Source: Geobacter sp. (GTDB taxonomy: Bacteria; Desulfobacterota; Desulfuromonadia; Geobacterales; Geobacteraceae). Taken from it: a DNA stretch of 64,000 nt. The notes beneath the pieces were generated by a model. It had not been told where the DNA came from. It made no database searches and saw nothing but the letters and a program-made list of their open reading frames with translations. Shown piece by piece: positions 17,521 to 27,380 of this stretch. The translations under genes were made by a program, and so were the position numbers. Position 1 is the stretch's first letter. Every line of letters starts with the position of its first letter. Location: NCBI GenBank assembly GCA_003314535.1, contig POSG01000003.1, positions 1-64,000 on the forward strand. Reading direction: 5' to 3'.

Positions 17521-18906
17521 TCAGACAGCACCACCCACGGTTATGTCCGAAATGAGCAGCGTGGGCTGGCCATCCGAGACAGGAGCACCCTGGCCGTCTT
17601 TGCCGCAAGTTCCAATGGAATAGCCCAGGTCAGTGCCAATTTTTGTCACTTTTTTTAGAACGTCCGGGCCGTTTCCCGTCAGCGTCGCGCCGCGCACCGC
17701 CTCTCCAATGCATCCATTTTCGATCAGGTATCCCTCGGACACCTCGAAAACGAAGTCACCGGTAACGGTGTTGACCTGCCCTCCGCCCATTTTCCTGACA
17801 AACAGCCCCCGTTCAACTTCCCTCACGATGGACTCGGGCGGAGTGTCGCCAGGAGCGATGAGCGTGTTGGACATGCGCACTATGGGCTTGGCGTGATATG
17901 ATTCACGCCGCCCGTTGCCGGTCGACTGGCAGCCGTCCTTCATGGCCGACAGCCGATCATACAGATAGCACCTCAGGACCCCGTTCTCCACCAGTACCGT
18001 CCTTCGGGAAGCGACCCCCTCGTCGTCATGGGAGTAAGAACCCCGGGCGTGCGGTATGGTAGGGTCATCGATGACCGTCACCAGGGGAGAAGCAACTACA
18101 GTGCCAATTTTGCCCGTATACACCGACATGCCCGCCTGGGCGAGGTCCGCCTCAAGCCCGTGGCCGATCGCCTCGTGGACCATGGTGCCGCCGGCCTCGG
18201 ATGAAATCACCACCGGCATCATGCCGGCGGGGGCCTTGCGGGCCCGGAGCATCATCAATGCCCTGCCGGCCGCGGTGCGGGCCACTTCTTCAGGACTCCT
18301 GGCATCGAAGATCTCCAGTCCGCGAAACCCGCCTACCGGCTCATAGCCGGTCTGGATCACGTCATCCTGTCTTGCGACAACCTGCGCCAGGAACACCGTC
18401 CCGGTTCTGCCGGTCTCGATGAACTCACCCAGGGAGTTGGCGATCTGCGTCCTCACCCTGCCGTCGCGGTAGACCACCATCACCTGGCGCACGCGGCCAT
18501 CCATGCCCCGGGCCGCTTCGTCGGCCCGTCGCACGAGAGCCACCTTATCCTTCAGCTTCGCCGCCTCAGGTGGAACAGCTATAGGGAAACCGGGTGCGAC
18601 GACCTTCGGCCGCATGTCGATCGGCGCGCCGAACTGCCGGCCCCTGACCGCCTTGCTGACCGTACCGGCCAGGTCGAGCAGGGCGGCTTCGGTGATCTCG
18701 TTGGTAAAGGCGTAAGCAGTCCTGAGATCGGATATGACCCTGATGCCCACACCCCGGTCTGTTCCGGCCAGGATTTTTTCAATCTTCCCTTCCTCGCAGA
18801 CCACCGAGGTGGAACTTCCTTCCTCGAAGTATATGTCCGCAAACTCACCGCCGCCGGACAGGGCCCTCTTGAGGATCCGTGATACATTCATGTTGTCAAG
18901 CGCCAT
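17521..18906 (-). CDS. tldD: TldD-family metalloprotease
   Basis: 461 residues, normal length for the family. The zinc site HEAIGH is at residues 244-249. The N-terminal half has the alternating fold of PmbA/TldD proteins (FADIYFEEGSSTSVVCEEGKIEKI). TldD acts with TldE in trimming peptides, for example in antitoxin or modified-peptide processing; no tldE is next to it. Its start overlaps the stop of the upstream DUF4911 gene by 11 bp, so the two are translationally coupled. Confidence 0.9.
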   Translation of the reverse strand: MALDNMNVSRILKRALSGGGEFADIYFEEGSSTSVVCEEGKIEKILAGTDRGVGIRVISDLRTAYAFTNEITEAALLDLAGTVSKAVRGRQFGAPIDMRPKVVAPGFPIAVPPEAAKLKDKVALVRRADEAARGMDGRVRQVMVVYRDGRVRTQIANSLGEFIETGRTGTVFLAQVVARQDDVIQTGYEPVGGFRGLEIFDARSPEEVARTAAGRALMMLRARKAPAGMMPVVISSEAGGTMVHEAIGHGLEADLAQAGMSVYTGKIGTVVASPLVTVIDDPTIPHARGSYSHDDEGVASRRTVLVENGVLRCYLYDRLSAMKDGCQSTGNGRRESYHAKPIVRMSNTLIAPGDTPPESIVREVERGLFVRKMGGGQVNTVTGDFVFEVSEGYLIENGCIGEAVRGATLTGNGPDVLKKVTKIGTDLGYSIGTCGKDGQGAPVSDGQPTLLISDITVGGAV

Positions 18907-19153
18907 CTTCGGTCTCCTGTGTCATGAAAAAAGGCGCCCCCACCGGGTTGTCGATCTCTGTCATCATGATCTCCTCCCCGAGAGCGGAAATGAGTGAATC
19001 GACATCATCGACGAAATCACCGGGGATCGAAAGCACAACGGTCCCGCGCTTGGCATCCAGCGTACTCAATGTCGCGAGCCCTTCGTAGGCTTCCAGGATG
19101 AACCGGAAATAGGCGATGTCGCGACGGTTGATTTGAAAGTATCGTTCAGGCAT
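18896..19153 (-). CDS. DUF4911 family small protein
   Basis: 85 residues, matching DUF4911 in length and pattern (YFRFILEAYEGLATLSTLD, then EIDNP near the C-terminus). The fold looks ferredoxin/ACT-like. The gene overlaps tldD by 11 bp; this pairing suggests a shared process, though its role is unknown. Confidence 0.7.
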   Translation of the reverse strand: MPERYFQINRRDIAYFRFILEAYEGLATLSTLDAKRGTVVLSIPGDFVDDVDSLISALGEEIMMTEIDNPVGAPFFMTQETEDGA

Positions 19154-19375
19154 AAAGGCACTGTTAGCTGGTGCTGCATGGCACCCATCCGGAAACTCCT
19201 TTCAACAGCTGACAAAGGCCGGAGTGGGGCTTTCGAGGAGATCGTGACACAGCTTCACTGCAAGATCCCGGAAACCGGGAAGGCGCTTGAAACCAGTAAA
19301 AGCCCTGACCAGTGAGTCATGGGTTGACAGATCATCACGAGCGACGAGAAAGTTCCGCTCCGGCCCCAGAGAGAC

Positions 19376-19389
19376 TTTCCGGATGGAAA
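19376..19389. repeat. TTTCC-N4-GGAAA palindrome
   Basis: TTTCCGGATGGAAA, a member of the dispersed palindrome family in this window. It lies in the 273-bp gap between the gltX stop and the DUF4911-tldD operon; a half-site (ATCCGGAAAC) lies near 19184. No gene is seen in the gap. Confidence 0.6.
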
Positions 19390-19426
19390 CTACATGGTAA
19401 CAATCCGCCGCCGACCACCCGGCAGA

Positions 19427-20824
19427 TCATGAGCCGAACAGCTCCAGGGCCCGGCTGATCCTGCGCACCGTCTCGTCGCGGCCGAGCACCTCCATGACCT
19501 CGAAAATGCCGGGTGACGGCGCTCCGCCGGTGAGGGCAAACCTGGCCGGCTGGGCCACGTCCTTCATCTTGACCCCGCGATCCGCGCAAATGCCGTCAAA
19601 TACGGCCGAAATAACGCCGTGATCCAGTGCCTCCACCTGTCCGAGGCGTGCCGCCAGTTCGGCACACAACTCCCTGCCGGCAGGAGAAAAGGACTTTGCC
19701 GCAGCCTTTGGGTCGTATTCGAAATCGGACCGGTAGTAAATCACCGCACCGTCAGCCATTTCAAGCATGGTGTGCGAACGTTCCTGGAGGGTGCGGACAG
19801 CCGCCGCCAGGTCCGGCCCCCCTGCCACGTCTATCCCCCGTTCCTTCATGAACGGCAGAAGAAGATTGGCCAACCGCACGGGATCACCGGTCTTGATGTA
19901 GTGTGAATTGAGCCAGAGCAGCTTGTCCGGGTTGAATACCCCGGCGGAGCGCCCTACAGCCTCGATGGTGAATTTCCCGGTCAGCTCGTCCAGGCTGAAT
20001 ATCTCCTCGTCGCCATGGCTCCAGCCCAGCCTCACCAGGTAGTTGACCATGGCTTCCGGCAGATAGCCCATGTCGCGGTAGGCCATTACGCTCGTCGCAC
20101 CGTGGCGCTTGGAAAGGCGCGCCTTGTCGGCGCCCAGGATCATGGGCACATGGGCGAACTTCGGCACCGGGTAGCCCAGGGCCTCATAGAGCTGAATCTG
20201 CCGCGGGGTGTTGTTGATGTGGTCGTCGCCGCGGATGACCGTGGTGATCCCCATGGTGGCATCGTCGATCACCACTGTAAAATTGTATGTGGGAGTGCCG
20301 TCCGTACGCTGGATGATCAGGTCGTCCAGCTCTTCGTTCTGGAACGCGATGCGGCCCTTGATCAGGTCGTCGAATGCAGTTTCGCCCTCCTCCGGGCTCC
20401 GGAAGCGGACCACGAAGGGAGCGCCGGGACGGTCCTCCACTCCACGGCAGGTACCGTCGTACTTGGGCTTGCGGCCTTCGGCAATGGCCAGCTCCCGCTT
20501 TCGGTCCAGTTCCTCAGGCGTGCAGTAGCATTTGTAGGCCTTGCCCTCAGCCATGAGTTTTTCCACGAATTCACGGTAGACGGGAAAACGTTCGGACTGG
20601 TAGTAAGGGCCTTCGTCCCAGTCAAGTCCAAGCCAGGTCATCCCCTCCAGGATGGCGTCGGTGGATTCCTGGGTCGAGCGGGCCACATCGGTGTCCTCGA
20701 TGCGGAGTATGAACGTGCCCTTTTCCTTGCGGGCAAGCAGCCAGTTGAACAGGGCGGTTCTCGCGCCGCCCACGTGGAGATAGCCCGTTGGGCTGGGGGC
20801 GAATCTCAAACGAACTTGTGACAT
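19427..20824 (-). CDS. gltX: Glutamyl-tRNA synthetase
   Basis: 465 residues from the ATG giving [14 protein letters not shown]. Class I signatures are visible: [10 protein letters not shown] (HIGH equivalent) at the start and [10 protein letters not shown] (KMSKS equivalent) near residue 240. Length is standard for bacterial GluRS, with a C-terminal anticodon-binding region ([21 protein letters not shown]). It charges tRNA-Glu (possibly also tRNA-Gln, since no glnS is seen here). The small yacG gene lies 72 bp upstream on the same strand. Confidence 0.96.
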   Translation of the reverse strand: MSQVRLRFAPSPTGYLHVGGARTALFNWLLARKEKGTFILRIEDTDVARSTQESTDAILEGMTWLGLDWDEGPYYQSERFPVYREFVEKLMAEGKAYKCYCTPEELDRKRELAIAEGRKPKYDGTCRGVEDRPGAPFVVRFRSPEEGETAFDDLIKGRIAFQNEELDDLIIQRTDGTPTYNFTVVIDDATMGITTVIRGDDHINNTPRQIQLYEALGYPVPKFAHVPMILGADKARLSKRHGATSVMAYRDMGYLPEAMVNYLVRLGWSHGDEEIFSLDELTGKFTIEAVGRSAGVFNPDKLLWLNSHYIKTGDPVRLANLLLPFMKERGIDVAGGPDLAAAVRTLQERSHTMLEMADGAVIYYRSDFEYDPKAAAKSFSPAGRELCAELAARLGQVEALDHGVISAVFDGICADRGVKMKDVAQPARFALTGGAPSPGIFEVMEVLGRDETVRRISRALELFGS

Positions 20825-20896
20825 GGTATGGTTACTCCTCACTCAGAAAATCAAATCTATAACTTACGGGAAAGCAAGACATCGTTGACGCGCCGC

Positions 20897-21073
20897 TCAA
20901 GACGCATCCTCTTTTTCACCGTCATCGTCACGGGCCTTGACGCCCGCAATGCGGTACTCTTCCGTGGCCCAGGCCCCCAGGTCCAGCATCTTGCACCTCT
21001 CGGAGCAGAATGGCCGGAAGGGGTTCCCCTCCCACGGGGTCTCTTTCCTGCACATCGGGCATTTGACAATCAT
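20897..21073 (-). CDS. yacG: DNA gyrase inhibitor YacG-like zinc protein
   Basis: 58 residues starting at MIVKCPMC, with AAAGGTGATG upstream. The four zinc-binding cysteines are visible (CPMC and CSERC), along with the family's [18 protein letters not shown]. In E. coli YacG binds GyrB and inhibits gyrase. It may be co-transcribed with gltX downstream. Confidence 0.88.
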   Translation of the reverse strand: MIVKCPMCRKETPWEGNPFRPFCSERCKMLDLGAWATEEYRIAGVKARDDDGEKEDAS

Positions 21074-21323
21074 CCAATCATCACCTTTGCCGGTTGGTCC
21101 CGCTCTCAGCATCACGTGCGGACAAACCGTCTCACAAACAAAAAAGCCCTGGCTTCGTCGCTCTGCCGGGGGCGGGTCAACATAGTTCTGCAGGTTTACG
21201 GAAATAAGAATCATATCCGGAAAAGCTGAAAAAATCAAGCGATGCATGAGTTTTTTCCTTGACATTCCCAGGGTCCAGACCTAACGATTGACGAAGAGTA
21301 CAAAGGATGGTATAGCCTTGCCC

Positions 21324-22352
21324 ATGAGATCAAGACGACTCCCGGCTGAATGGGAAGAGCAGGACGGCGTGCTGCTGGCCTGGCCCCATGAGAACACGGA
21401 CTGGAAACCTTATCTTAAACAGGTTGAACCGGTCTTCTGCGAAATCGCCGCAACCATAAGCCGTTTCGAGCGGGTGGTCATACTGGCGCCACAACAGGAG
21501 CCGGTTGCGGAAAGGCTGCGCCGGGCCGGCGCCTCGATGGAGAGGATCACCATCTGGGAAGTGGACACCAACGACACCTGGACCCGCGACTACGGCCCGA
21601 TCACCGTACTCGACAATGGCAGCCCGCTGCTGCTGGACTTTTCATTCAACGGCTGGGGGCTCAAGTTTCCCGCCGACCAGGATAACCAGGCGAGCAGAAG
21701 GCTGCATGAACTGGGTGCATTGGGCGCTGCCCCAATCGAAAACATAGGTTTTGTTCTCGAAGGGGGGAGCATCGAGAGCGACGGGCGCGGAACGGTCCTG
21801 ACCACGGCGGAATGCCTTCTCGGCCCCAACCGCAACCCTCATCTTAAGCGGCGGATGATCGAGGAAGAACTCCACCGGCGCCTGGGAGTGGACCGCATCC
21901 TCTGGCTCCATCACGGCTTCCTGGCAGGAGACGACACGGATTCGCACGTCGACACGCTGGCCCGACTTTGCCCGGACGACACCCTACTCCACGTGTTCTG
22001 CGATGATGTGGACGACTTTCATTTCGAATCGCTGCAGGCAATGGCAATGGAACTTGAAAGCTTTAGAACCGGCAACGGAAAACCCTACCGGCTCATTCCC
22101 CTGCCCTGGCCCTCGGCGCGATTCGATGAAGACGGCAACCGGCTGCCAGCGACGTATGCCAACTTTCTCATCATCAACGGGGCGGTGCTGGTTCCCACTT
22201 ATCGGGACGTGAACGATGCCGTTGCCCTGGAAGTCGTCCGAACGGCCTTCCCCGGCCGGGAGGTGATCGGGATCGACTGCCTGCCGCTGATCCTGCAGCA
22301 TGGTTCGCTCCATTGCGTGACCATGCAGATCCCCAAAGGAGTTCTGCCGTGA
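21324..22352 (+). CDS. aguA: Agmatine deiminase
   Basis: 342 residues from the ATG at 21324 (a TTG at 21288 is possible). Converts agmatine to N-carbamoylputrescine and ammonia. Family features: PAEWEEQDGVLLAWPHENTDW at the N-terminus, TNDTWTRDYGPI (Asp pair), LEGGSIESDG, and DDTDSHVDTLARL with the catalytic histidine. The catalytic cysteine is in GSLHCVTMQIPKG at the C-terminus. Its stop overlaps the GTG start of aguB, giving a coupled putrescine-biosynthesis operon. Confidence 0.94.
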   Translation: MRSRRLPAEWEEQDGVLLAWPHENTDWKPYLKQVEPVFCEIAATISRFERVVILAPQQEPVAERLRRAGASMERITIWEVDTNDTWTRDYGPITVLDNGSPLLLDFSFNGWGLKFPADQDNQASRRLHELGALGAAPIENIGFVLEGGSIESDGRGTVLTTAECLLGPNRNPHLKRRMIEEELHRRLGVDRILWLHHGFLAGDDTDSHVDTLARLCPDDTLLHVFCDDVDDFHFESLQAMAMELESFRTGNGKPYRLIPLPWPSARFDEDGNRLPATYANFLIINGAVLVPTYRDVNDAVALEVVRTAFPGREVIGIDCLPLILQHGSLHCVTMQIPKGVLP

Positions 22353-23224
22353 AAGTATCCCTGGTGCAGCAAAGCTGCGGCAACGACAAAACCGCGAACA
22401 TTGAGAAGAGCTTAAGCGGAATCCGCCGGGCTGCAGCCGACGGCGCATCCCTGGCCGTCCTTCAGGAACTCCACTCCGGTCCCTATTTCTGCCAGACCGA
22501 GGATGCCCGCAACTTCGATCTTGCGGAATCCATTCCCGGCCCCACGAGCGGGCTCCTTTCCGCCGTTGCGCGGGAATGCGGCATCGTGGTCGTGGCATCC
22601 CTGTTCGAGCGGCGTGCGCCGGGAATCTACCACAACACGGCGGTTGTACTGGAAAAGGACGGAAGCATCGCGGGAACCTACCGCAAGATGCACATACCGG
22701 ACGACCCAGGTTTTTACGAGAAATTCTACTTCACCCCCGGCGACCTGGGCTTCGAGCCCATCGACACATCAGTCGGCAGGCTGGGCGTCCTGGTGTGCTG
22801 GGACCAGTGGTATCCTGAAGCGGCACGCCTCATGGCCCTGGCTGGCGCAGAACTGCTCATCTATCCCACCGCAATCGGCTGGGATCCGAACGACCCGGCC
22901 GAAGAGCAGACCCGGCAGCGGGACGCGTGGATGACCATTCAGCGCGCGCATGCAGTGGCAAACGGCATACCGGTCCTGAGCGTCAACCGGGTCGGCTTTG
23001 AACCAGGTCCCGACGGGCACGGCAGCGGCATCAGGTTCTGGGGAAGCAGCTTCGTTGCCGGTTGCCAGGGAGAACTGCTCGCCCGGGCCGGAACTGAAGA
23101 CGAGGAACTGCTCACCGTAGACATCGACAACGGTCGTAGCGAGAATGTGCGGCGCATCTGGCCGTTCCTGCGCGACCGGCGCATCGACTGCTACCAGGAT
23201 CTTCTGCGGCGCTACCGGGACTGA
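22349..23224 (+). CDS. aguB: N-carbamoylputrescine amidase
   Basis: 291 residues from the GTG at 22349, which overlaps the aguA stop (GTGA) and has AAAGGAG upstream. Nitrilase-superfamily triad is visible: Glu in LQELHSGPYF, Lys in YRKMHIPDDPGF, and Cys in VCWDQWYPEAAR. It hydrolyses N-carbamoylputrescine to putrescine, finishing the arginine-agmatine-putrescine route begun by aguA. Confidence 0.95.
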   Translation: MKVSLVQQSCGNDKTANIEKSLSGIRRAAADGASLAVLQELHSGPYFCQTEDARNFDLAESIPGPTSGLLSAVARECGIVVVASLFERRAPGIYHNTAVVLEKDGSIAGTYRKMHIPDDPGFYEKFYFTPGDLGFEPIDTSVGRLGVLVCWDQWYPEAARLMALAGAELLIYPTAIGWDPNDPAEEQTRQRDAWMTIQRAHAVANGIPVLSVNRVGFEPGPDGHGSGIRFWGSSFVAGCQGELLARAGTEDEELLTVDIDNGRSENVRRIWPFLRDRRIDCYQDLLRRYRD

Positions 23225-23344
23225 AGGTTACCTGGAAACGCACTTTCACCTCAACCTGATTTTCTTGCAAATTTTCTCTACCGCGTCTATGATGTTTTAC
23301 CTTCACTAAAACCCTTTTCGTGTTTTCGAATCGAACACGAAAGG

Positions 23345-23486
23345 TTTCCGGATCGGAAACGAGGAATTTTTTGTCCTGTCCAGGAGACCAAGGGATTGCG
23401 CGGAGGCATACTTAAAGGTATGTCGCACAAGCAAGACCGCAGGTCGACAACGCCAGGGCTGAAAAGAACCGTTTCCGGATGGAAAC
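23345..23486 (+). repeat. Composite leader element upstream of serA (copy A)
   Basis: Bounded by TTTCC-N5-GGAAA at 23345-23359 and GTTTCC-GGAT-GGAAAC at 23471-23486. In between are TGTCCTG, a 24-nt core beginning CAAGGGATTGCGCGG (about 23388-23412), a TGTCGCACAAGCAA segment and GCCAGGGC. The same order recurs upstream of the 63047 gene, with the 24-nt core identical. The element ends 39 bp before the serA start codon. Small hairpins are possible (GCATAC/GTATGT). Confidence 0.7.
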
Positions 23487-23525
23487 CCGCTGGTTTTGGT
23501 ACACTACCCATTACAAGGAGTGGAC

Positions 23526-25130
23526 ATGAAAGTAATCGTAACAGAAAAGCTCGCCCACGAAGGGCTGCTGGTCCTGGAAAAGGACCCGCGCGTGGAAGTC
23601 GACGTCAAGCTCGGGCTGAGCAAGGAGGAGCTGATCGCCACCATCGGCGAGTACGACGCCATCATCACCCGGAGCGCCACCAAGGTCGACCGGGATGTTC
23701 TCGAGGCGGGAAAGAAGCTGAAGCTGGTGGCCCGGGCCGGTGTCGGCATCGACAGCGTGGACGTGGAAGTGGCAAGCGAAAAGGGCATAATTGTACTGAA
23801 CGCCCCCTTCGGCAACACCAACAGCGTTGCCGAGCACACCCTGGCGCTGCTCCTTTCCCTCTGCCGCCACATACCCAAGGCAGACGCCAGCATCAAGCGG
23901 GGCGAGTGGAACCGTTCGGCATTCATGGGTTCCGAGCTTAAGGGCAAGGTTGCCGGCGTCGTCGGACTGAGCAAGGTCGGCGGCAGGGTTGTTTCCCGGC
24001 TCCAGGCGTTCGAGTGCGAAGTCATAGGCTGCGACCCGTTCGTATCGGAAAAGCGGGCCAAGGACCTGGGAATCCGCCTGGTAACCCTTGACGAAATCAT
24101 CACCACCGCAGACATCATCACCCTGCACATCCCCAAGAACGAGGAAACGAAAAACCTTATCGGCGAGAAGGAATTCGCCCGGATGAAGGACGGCGTGATC
24201 ATCGTCAACACCGCGCGCGGCGGCATCGTGAACGAAGAGGCGCTCCTGAACGCCCTGAACAGCGGCAAGGTCAAAGGCGCGGCAGTCGATGTCTACAGCG
24301 AGGAGCCTCCCAAGTCAGACATAATCAAAAACCTTATCGCCCACGAACGCGTGGTCTCGGTTCCCCATCTCGGCGCCTCCACCAGTGAAGCACAGGTAAA
24401 CGTGGCCGTGGATGTGGCACGGGAGATCATCCGCTACCTGGACGAGCAACCCCTGGAAAACGCCGTGAACATTCCGCGCTTCGACCTGACCCTGATGGAG
24501 CAGATGCGCCCGTTCCTCAGGATGGTGAACATCATGGGCGATTTCGTCGTCCAGCTGCTGGACACCAACATGAACAAGGTTACTTTCACCTATGCGGGAG
24601 GCATCGCGGAATACTGCACGACACCCATCACTGTCTGTGGCCTGGCCGCGCTGCTCAACCGCAAGGTGGAACAGGACGTGAACATGGTTAATGCCAAGCT
24701 GGTGGCCGAAAACATGGGGATTGCCGTGGAAGAGGTCAAGCTCACCGAACCGGGGGCTTTCTCCAACATGGTTACCATCACCATCGAAGGACCGAATGAA
24801 AAGCGCATCATCGCGGGAACACATTTCGAGGGAATTCCGCGCATTGTCCAGCTGCGCGATTACCAGGTGGATTTTGCCCCTGAAGAGTACATGCTCATCC
24901 TGAGCTACCAGGACCGTCCGGGGATGATCGGCAAGATAGGGATGCTGCTGGGCCAGCACGACATCAACATCGCGTCCATGAACCTGGGCAGGCGGGAGAA
25001 AAAGGGCGAGGCAATGGTCATCCTCTCCCTCGACTCTCCGGTACCCGCCTCAGTCCTGGAAGAGATCCGCAAGGCGACCGAAGCCAATTACGCAAAATCG
25101 CTCCACATGATAACCGCCCGCCAGGGCTGA
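23526..25130 (+). CDS. serA: D-3-phosphoglycerate dehydrogenase
   Basis: 534 residues, the long form with an intervening domain and a C-terminal ACT domain (about 455-530, MLILSYQDRPGMIGKIGMLL). It catalyses the first step of serine synthesis, and ACT domains usually give serine feedback inhibition. Active-site Arg (NTARGGIVNE), Glu (YSEEPP) and His (VPHLGAST) are present. The nucleotide-binding GxGxxG at residues 147-152 reads GLSKVG, with Ser for the second Gly, which is unusual. The start has AAGGAG upstream, right after a composite leader element. Confidence 0.94.
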   Translation: MKVIVTEKLAHEGLLVLEKDPRVEVDVKLGLSKEELIATIGEYDAIITRSATKVDRDVLEAGKKLKLVARAGVGIDSVDVEVASEKGIIVLNAPFGNTNSVAEHTLALLLSLCRHIPKADASIKRGEWNRSAFMGSELKGKVAGVVGLSKVGGRVVSRLQAFECEVIGCDPFVSEKRAKDLGIRLVTLDEIITTADIITLHIPKNEETKNLIGEKEFARMKDGVIIVNTARGGIVNEEALLNALNSGKVKGAAVDVYSEEPPKSDIIKNLIAHERVVSVPHLGASTSEAQVNVAVDVAREIIRYLDEQPLENAVNIPRFDLTLMEQMRPFLRMVNIMGDFVVQLLDTNMNKVTFTYAGGIAEYCTTPITVCGLAALLNRKVEQDVNMVNAKLVAENMGIAVEEVKLTEPGAFSNMVTITIEGPNEKRIIAGTHFEGIPRIVQLRDYQVDFAPEEYMLILSYQDRPGMIGKIGMLLGQHDINIASMNLGRREKKGEAMVILSLDSPVPASVLEEIRKATEANYAKSLHMITARQG

Positions 25131-25150
25131 TCATTGCTTTAATCACAACC

Positions 25151-25183
25151 AAAGGCAGGGGCGAAAAGTCCCTGCCTTTTTCT
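25151..25183. terminator. Terminator between serA and pncA
   Basis: Stem AAAGGCAGGGgc / gtCCCTGCCTTT followed by T-tract, between convergent genes. Confidence 0.85.
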
Positions 25184-25775
25184 ATTGCGGGATACCCTCC
25201 AGGCATTCCAGAGTCGCCAGAAAGGCGCCCGCCTTCACCATTTCCCTGACCGCCTCCTCTGAATCGCCAGGTTCGAGGTTCACGCCGCGGATTGCATCAA
25301 CCAGAACGGTTACCGCAAATCCCTTGGCAAGCCCGTCAAGTACCGTATACCTGACACAGTAGTCGGTTGCAAGCCCTCCCACAAAGATATTCTCCACCCC
25401 CTTTTTTTTCAGGAAGGCAGACAGAGGAATCCCGTTTTCGTCCACTCCGTCAAAAGACGAGTATCCCTCCTCTCCCGGACCCATTCCTTTGGAGAAGACG
25501 ACCACGTCATGTGGCAGCAGGAGTCCCGGATGGAACCCTGCTCCGTCGGTTCCCTGGACACAGTGAACCGGCCATATCCCGCCATTGACCCTGAAGTGGC
25601 GCGAATCAGCCTGGTGCCAGTCACGGGAGGCGAAAACCGGCAGGCCCTTTGCCCTGAACAACGTCACATAGCCGTTCAGGACCGGCACCACCTCGTCCCC
25701 TTCCGCAACCGGAAGGCTTCCACCGGGACAGAAATCATTCTGCACATCAACGATCAGCAGGGCCGCCCCCTTCAC
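25182..25775 (-). CDS. pncA: Nicotinamidase
   Basis: 197 residues. Isochorismatase-fold amidase that converts nicotinamide to nicotinate. Catalytic Asp is in IVDVQNDFCPGG and catalytic Cys in GLATDYCVRYT; the metal-site region SRDWHQADSRHF is also clear. It follows pncB by 37 bp on the same strand, so the pair forms the two-step nicotinamide salvage route into NAD. Confidence 0.95.
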   Translation of the reverse strand: MKGAALLIVDVQNDFCPGGSLPVAEGDEVVPVLNGYVTLFRAKGLPVFASRDWHQADSRHFRVNGGIWPVHCVQGTDGAGFHPGLLLPHDVVVFSKGMGPGEEGYSSFDGVDENGIPLSAFLKKKGVENIFVGGLATDYCVRYTVLDGLAKGFAVTVLVDAIRGVNLEPGDSEEAVREMVKAGAFLATLECLEGIPQ

Positions 25776-25812
25776 CTTTCCTTCCCCCTTTCATCGCCAC
25801 CCGCTGCTCGGC

Positions 25813-27258
25813 TCAAGACCGGACAACTGAGTGGGGATAACCCCTCCGGACCTCGTCAATAAGCTGCATGCGCAGATCATTCAGGCTCCTGCTGACGGAC
25901 ACCTTGTAACGGTGCGGATTTTCCAGGCGCAGCACGCCCTCCGGGAGACGGCTCAACTGTTCCCGGCACCTGTCCGCCATCTCGTCCAGTGATGGCGAAG
26001 GCCCCGTAGCTTCACCGCCATCCATCACCAATGAACGCATATCTTCCAAACGCGCGCTGGCGGGAATAGGCTTGTTACGGGCAGGATTCGTCGGATCGAA
26101 GACCACCTCGCCCGGCTCAAGGACTTCATCCATCCGGCACATTATATCCATCTGGAATTTCCCGTCGACGCCCACTGCCCTGACCAGGCGCTTGCAGTCC
26201 GGGATCGTGCTCTTGGCAATGTCGCTGGTCACTTTCAGCTTGGGCTGGTCACCAAAGCGTACCAGCTTGTAGACGCCGCCCAGCGCACCGCCCCCCTCAC
26301 CCTGGCAGGTCGCCAGCCTGGTGCCGACACCGTAGATGTCCACGCAACCGCCGTTTTCCTGGATCGAGCGGATGATATATTCATCCAGCTCGTTGGAAGC
26401 CAGGATCTTCACGTAGGGAAACCCGGCTTCATCGAGCATACGCCTGGCCTGGCGGCTCAGGTACGCCAGGTCGCCCGAATCGAGCCGGACGCCTGCCAGA
26501 CGGTGGCCCCTGTCACGAAGCTCTCCCGCCACAATGATGGCATTGGGAATGCCGCTTTCCAGCGTGTCGTAGGTATCCACCAGGAGAACGCTGCTGTCGG
26601 GAAACACTTCGGCATAGGCGCGGAAAGCCGACAGCTCGTCGGGAAAAGCCATGATCCAGCTGTGGGCGTGGGTCCCCTTGACCGCTATGCCCAGTATTTT
26701 CCCGGCAAGGACATTGCTCGTGCTCCTGACTCCGCCCACAAAGGCCCCCCGGACCTCGCTCAGCCCCCCGTCCGGGCCATGGGCCCGGCGCAGGCCGAAT
26801 TCCACCACCTCGCCCGGTCCGGCCATGGTCACGATCCGAGCGGCCTTGGTGGCCACCAGGGTCTGGAAATTGATGATGTTCAGGAGCGCCGTCTCCACCA
26901 GCTGGGCCTGGGCCAGGGGAGCCTCCACCGTCACCAGCGGCCCCAGGGGAAAAGCCACCGTGCCTTCAGCCATGGCGGTCACCCTGCCGCGGAAGCTGAA
27001 CCCCTCCAGGTAATCAAGAAAGGCCGGCTTGAAGATGCGGAGGCTCTTGAGGTAGGCAAGGTCATCCCCGGTAAAACGGAGAGCGGACAGGTAATCCAGT
27101 GCGGACCCGAGGCCGGCGAAAACCGCGTACCCCCCCAGAAATGGAGGCTTCCTGAAAAACAGGTCGAAGGCGGCCGGGGTGTCGTGCATCTCCTTTTCGA
27201 AATAGCCGGCAAGCATGGTGAGCTGATAAAGATCAGTAAGGAGGGCGGAATAGGCCAT
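25813..27258 (-). CDS. pncB: Nicotinate phosphoribosyltransferase
   Basis: 481 residues from [20 protein letters not shown], with AAGGAGAT upstream. Makes nicotinate mononucleotide from nicotinate and PRPP. The N-terminal [12 protein letters not shown] signature, the [10 protein letters not shown] region, [16 protein letters not shown] and the GVGTRLATC phosphate loop are typical. It lies directly upstream of pncA, giving a salvage operon. A two-ACT regulator gene precedes it by about 120 bp on the same strand. Confidence 0.95.
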   Translation of the reverse strand: MAYSALLTDLYQLTMLAGYFEKEMHDTPAAFDLFFRKPPFLGGYAVFAGLGSALDYLSALRFTGDDLAYLKSLRIFKPAFLDYLEGFSFRGRVTAMAEGTVAFPLGPLVTVEAPLAQAQLVETALLNIINFQTLVATKAARIVTMAGPGEVVEFGLRRAHGPDGGLSEVRGAFVGGVRSTSNVLAGKILGIAVKGTHAHSWIMAFPDELSAFRAYAEVFPDSSVLLVDTYDTLESGIPNAIIVAGELRDRGHRLAGVRLDSGDLAYLSRQARRMLDEAGFPYVKILASNELDEYIIRSIQENGGCVDIYGVGTRLATCQGEGGGALGGVYKLVRFGDQPKLKVTSDIAKSTIPDCKRLVRAVGVDGKFQMDIMCRMDEVLEPGEVVFDPTNPARNKPIPASARLEDMRSLVMDGGEATGPSPSLDEMADRCREQLSRLPEGVLRLENPHRYKVSVSRSLNDLRMQLIDEVRRGYPHSVVRS

Positions 27259-27380
27259 AAAATCTCCTTGCACCGTCGTTATTCGTTAACCCTCATTATA
27301 GCACGGATTCACGCGACCTTCTCACCGGCACGGTTCCATCAGCGCAATGATGCCGGAAAAAAGCACCGGGCATAATCCCT

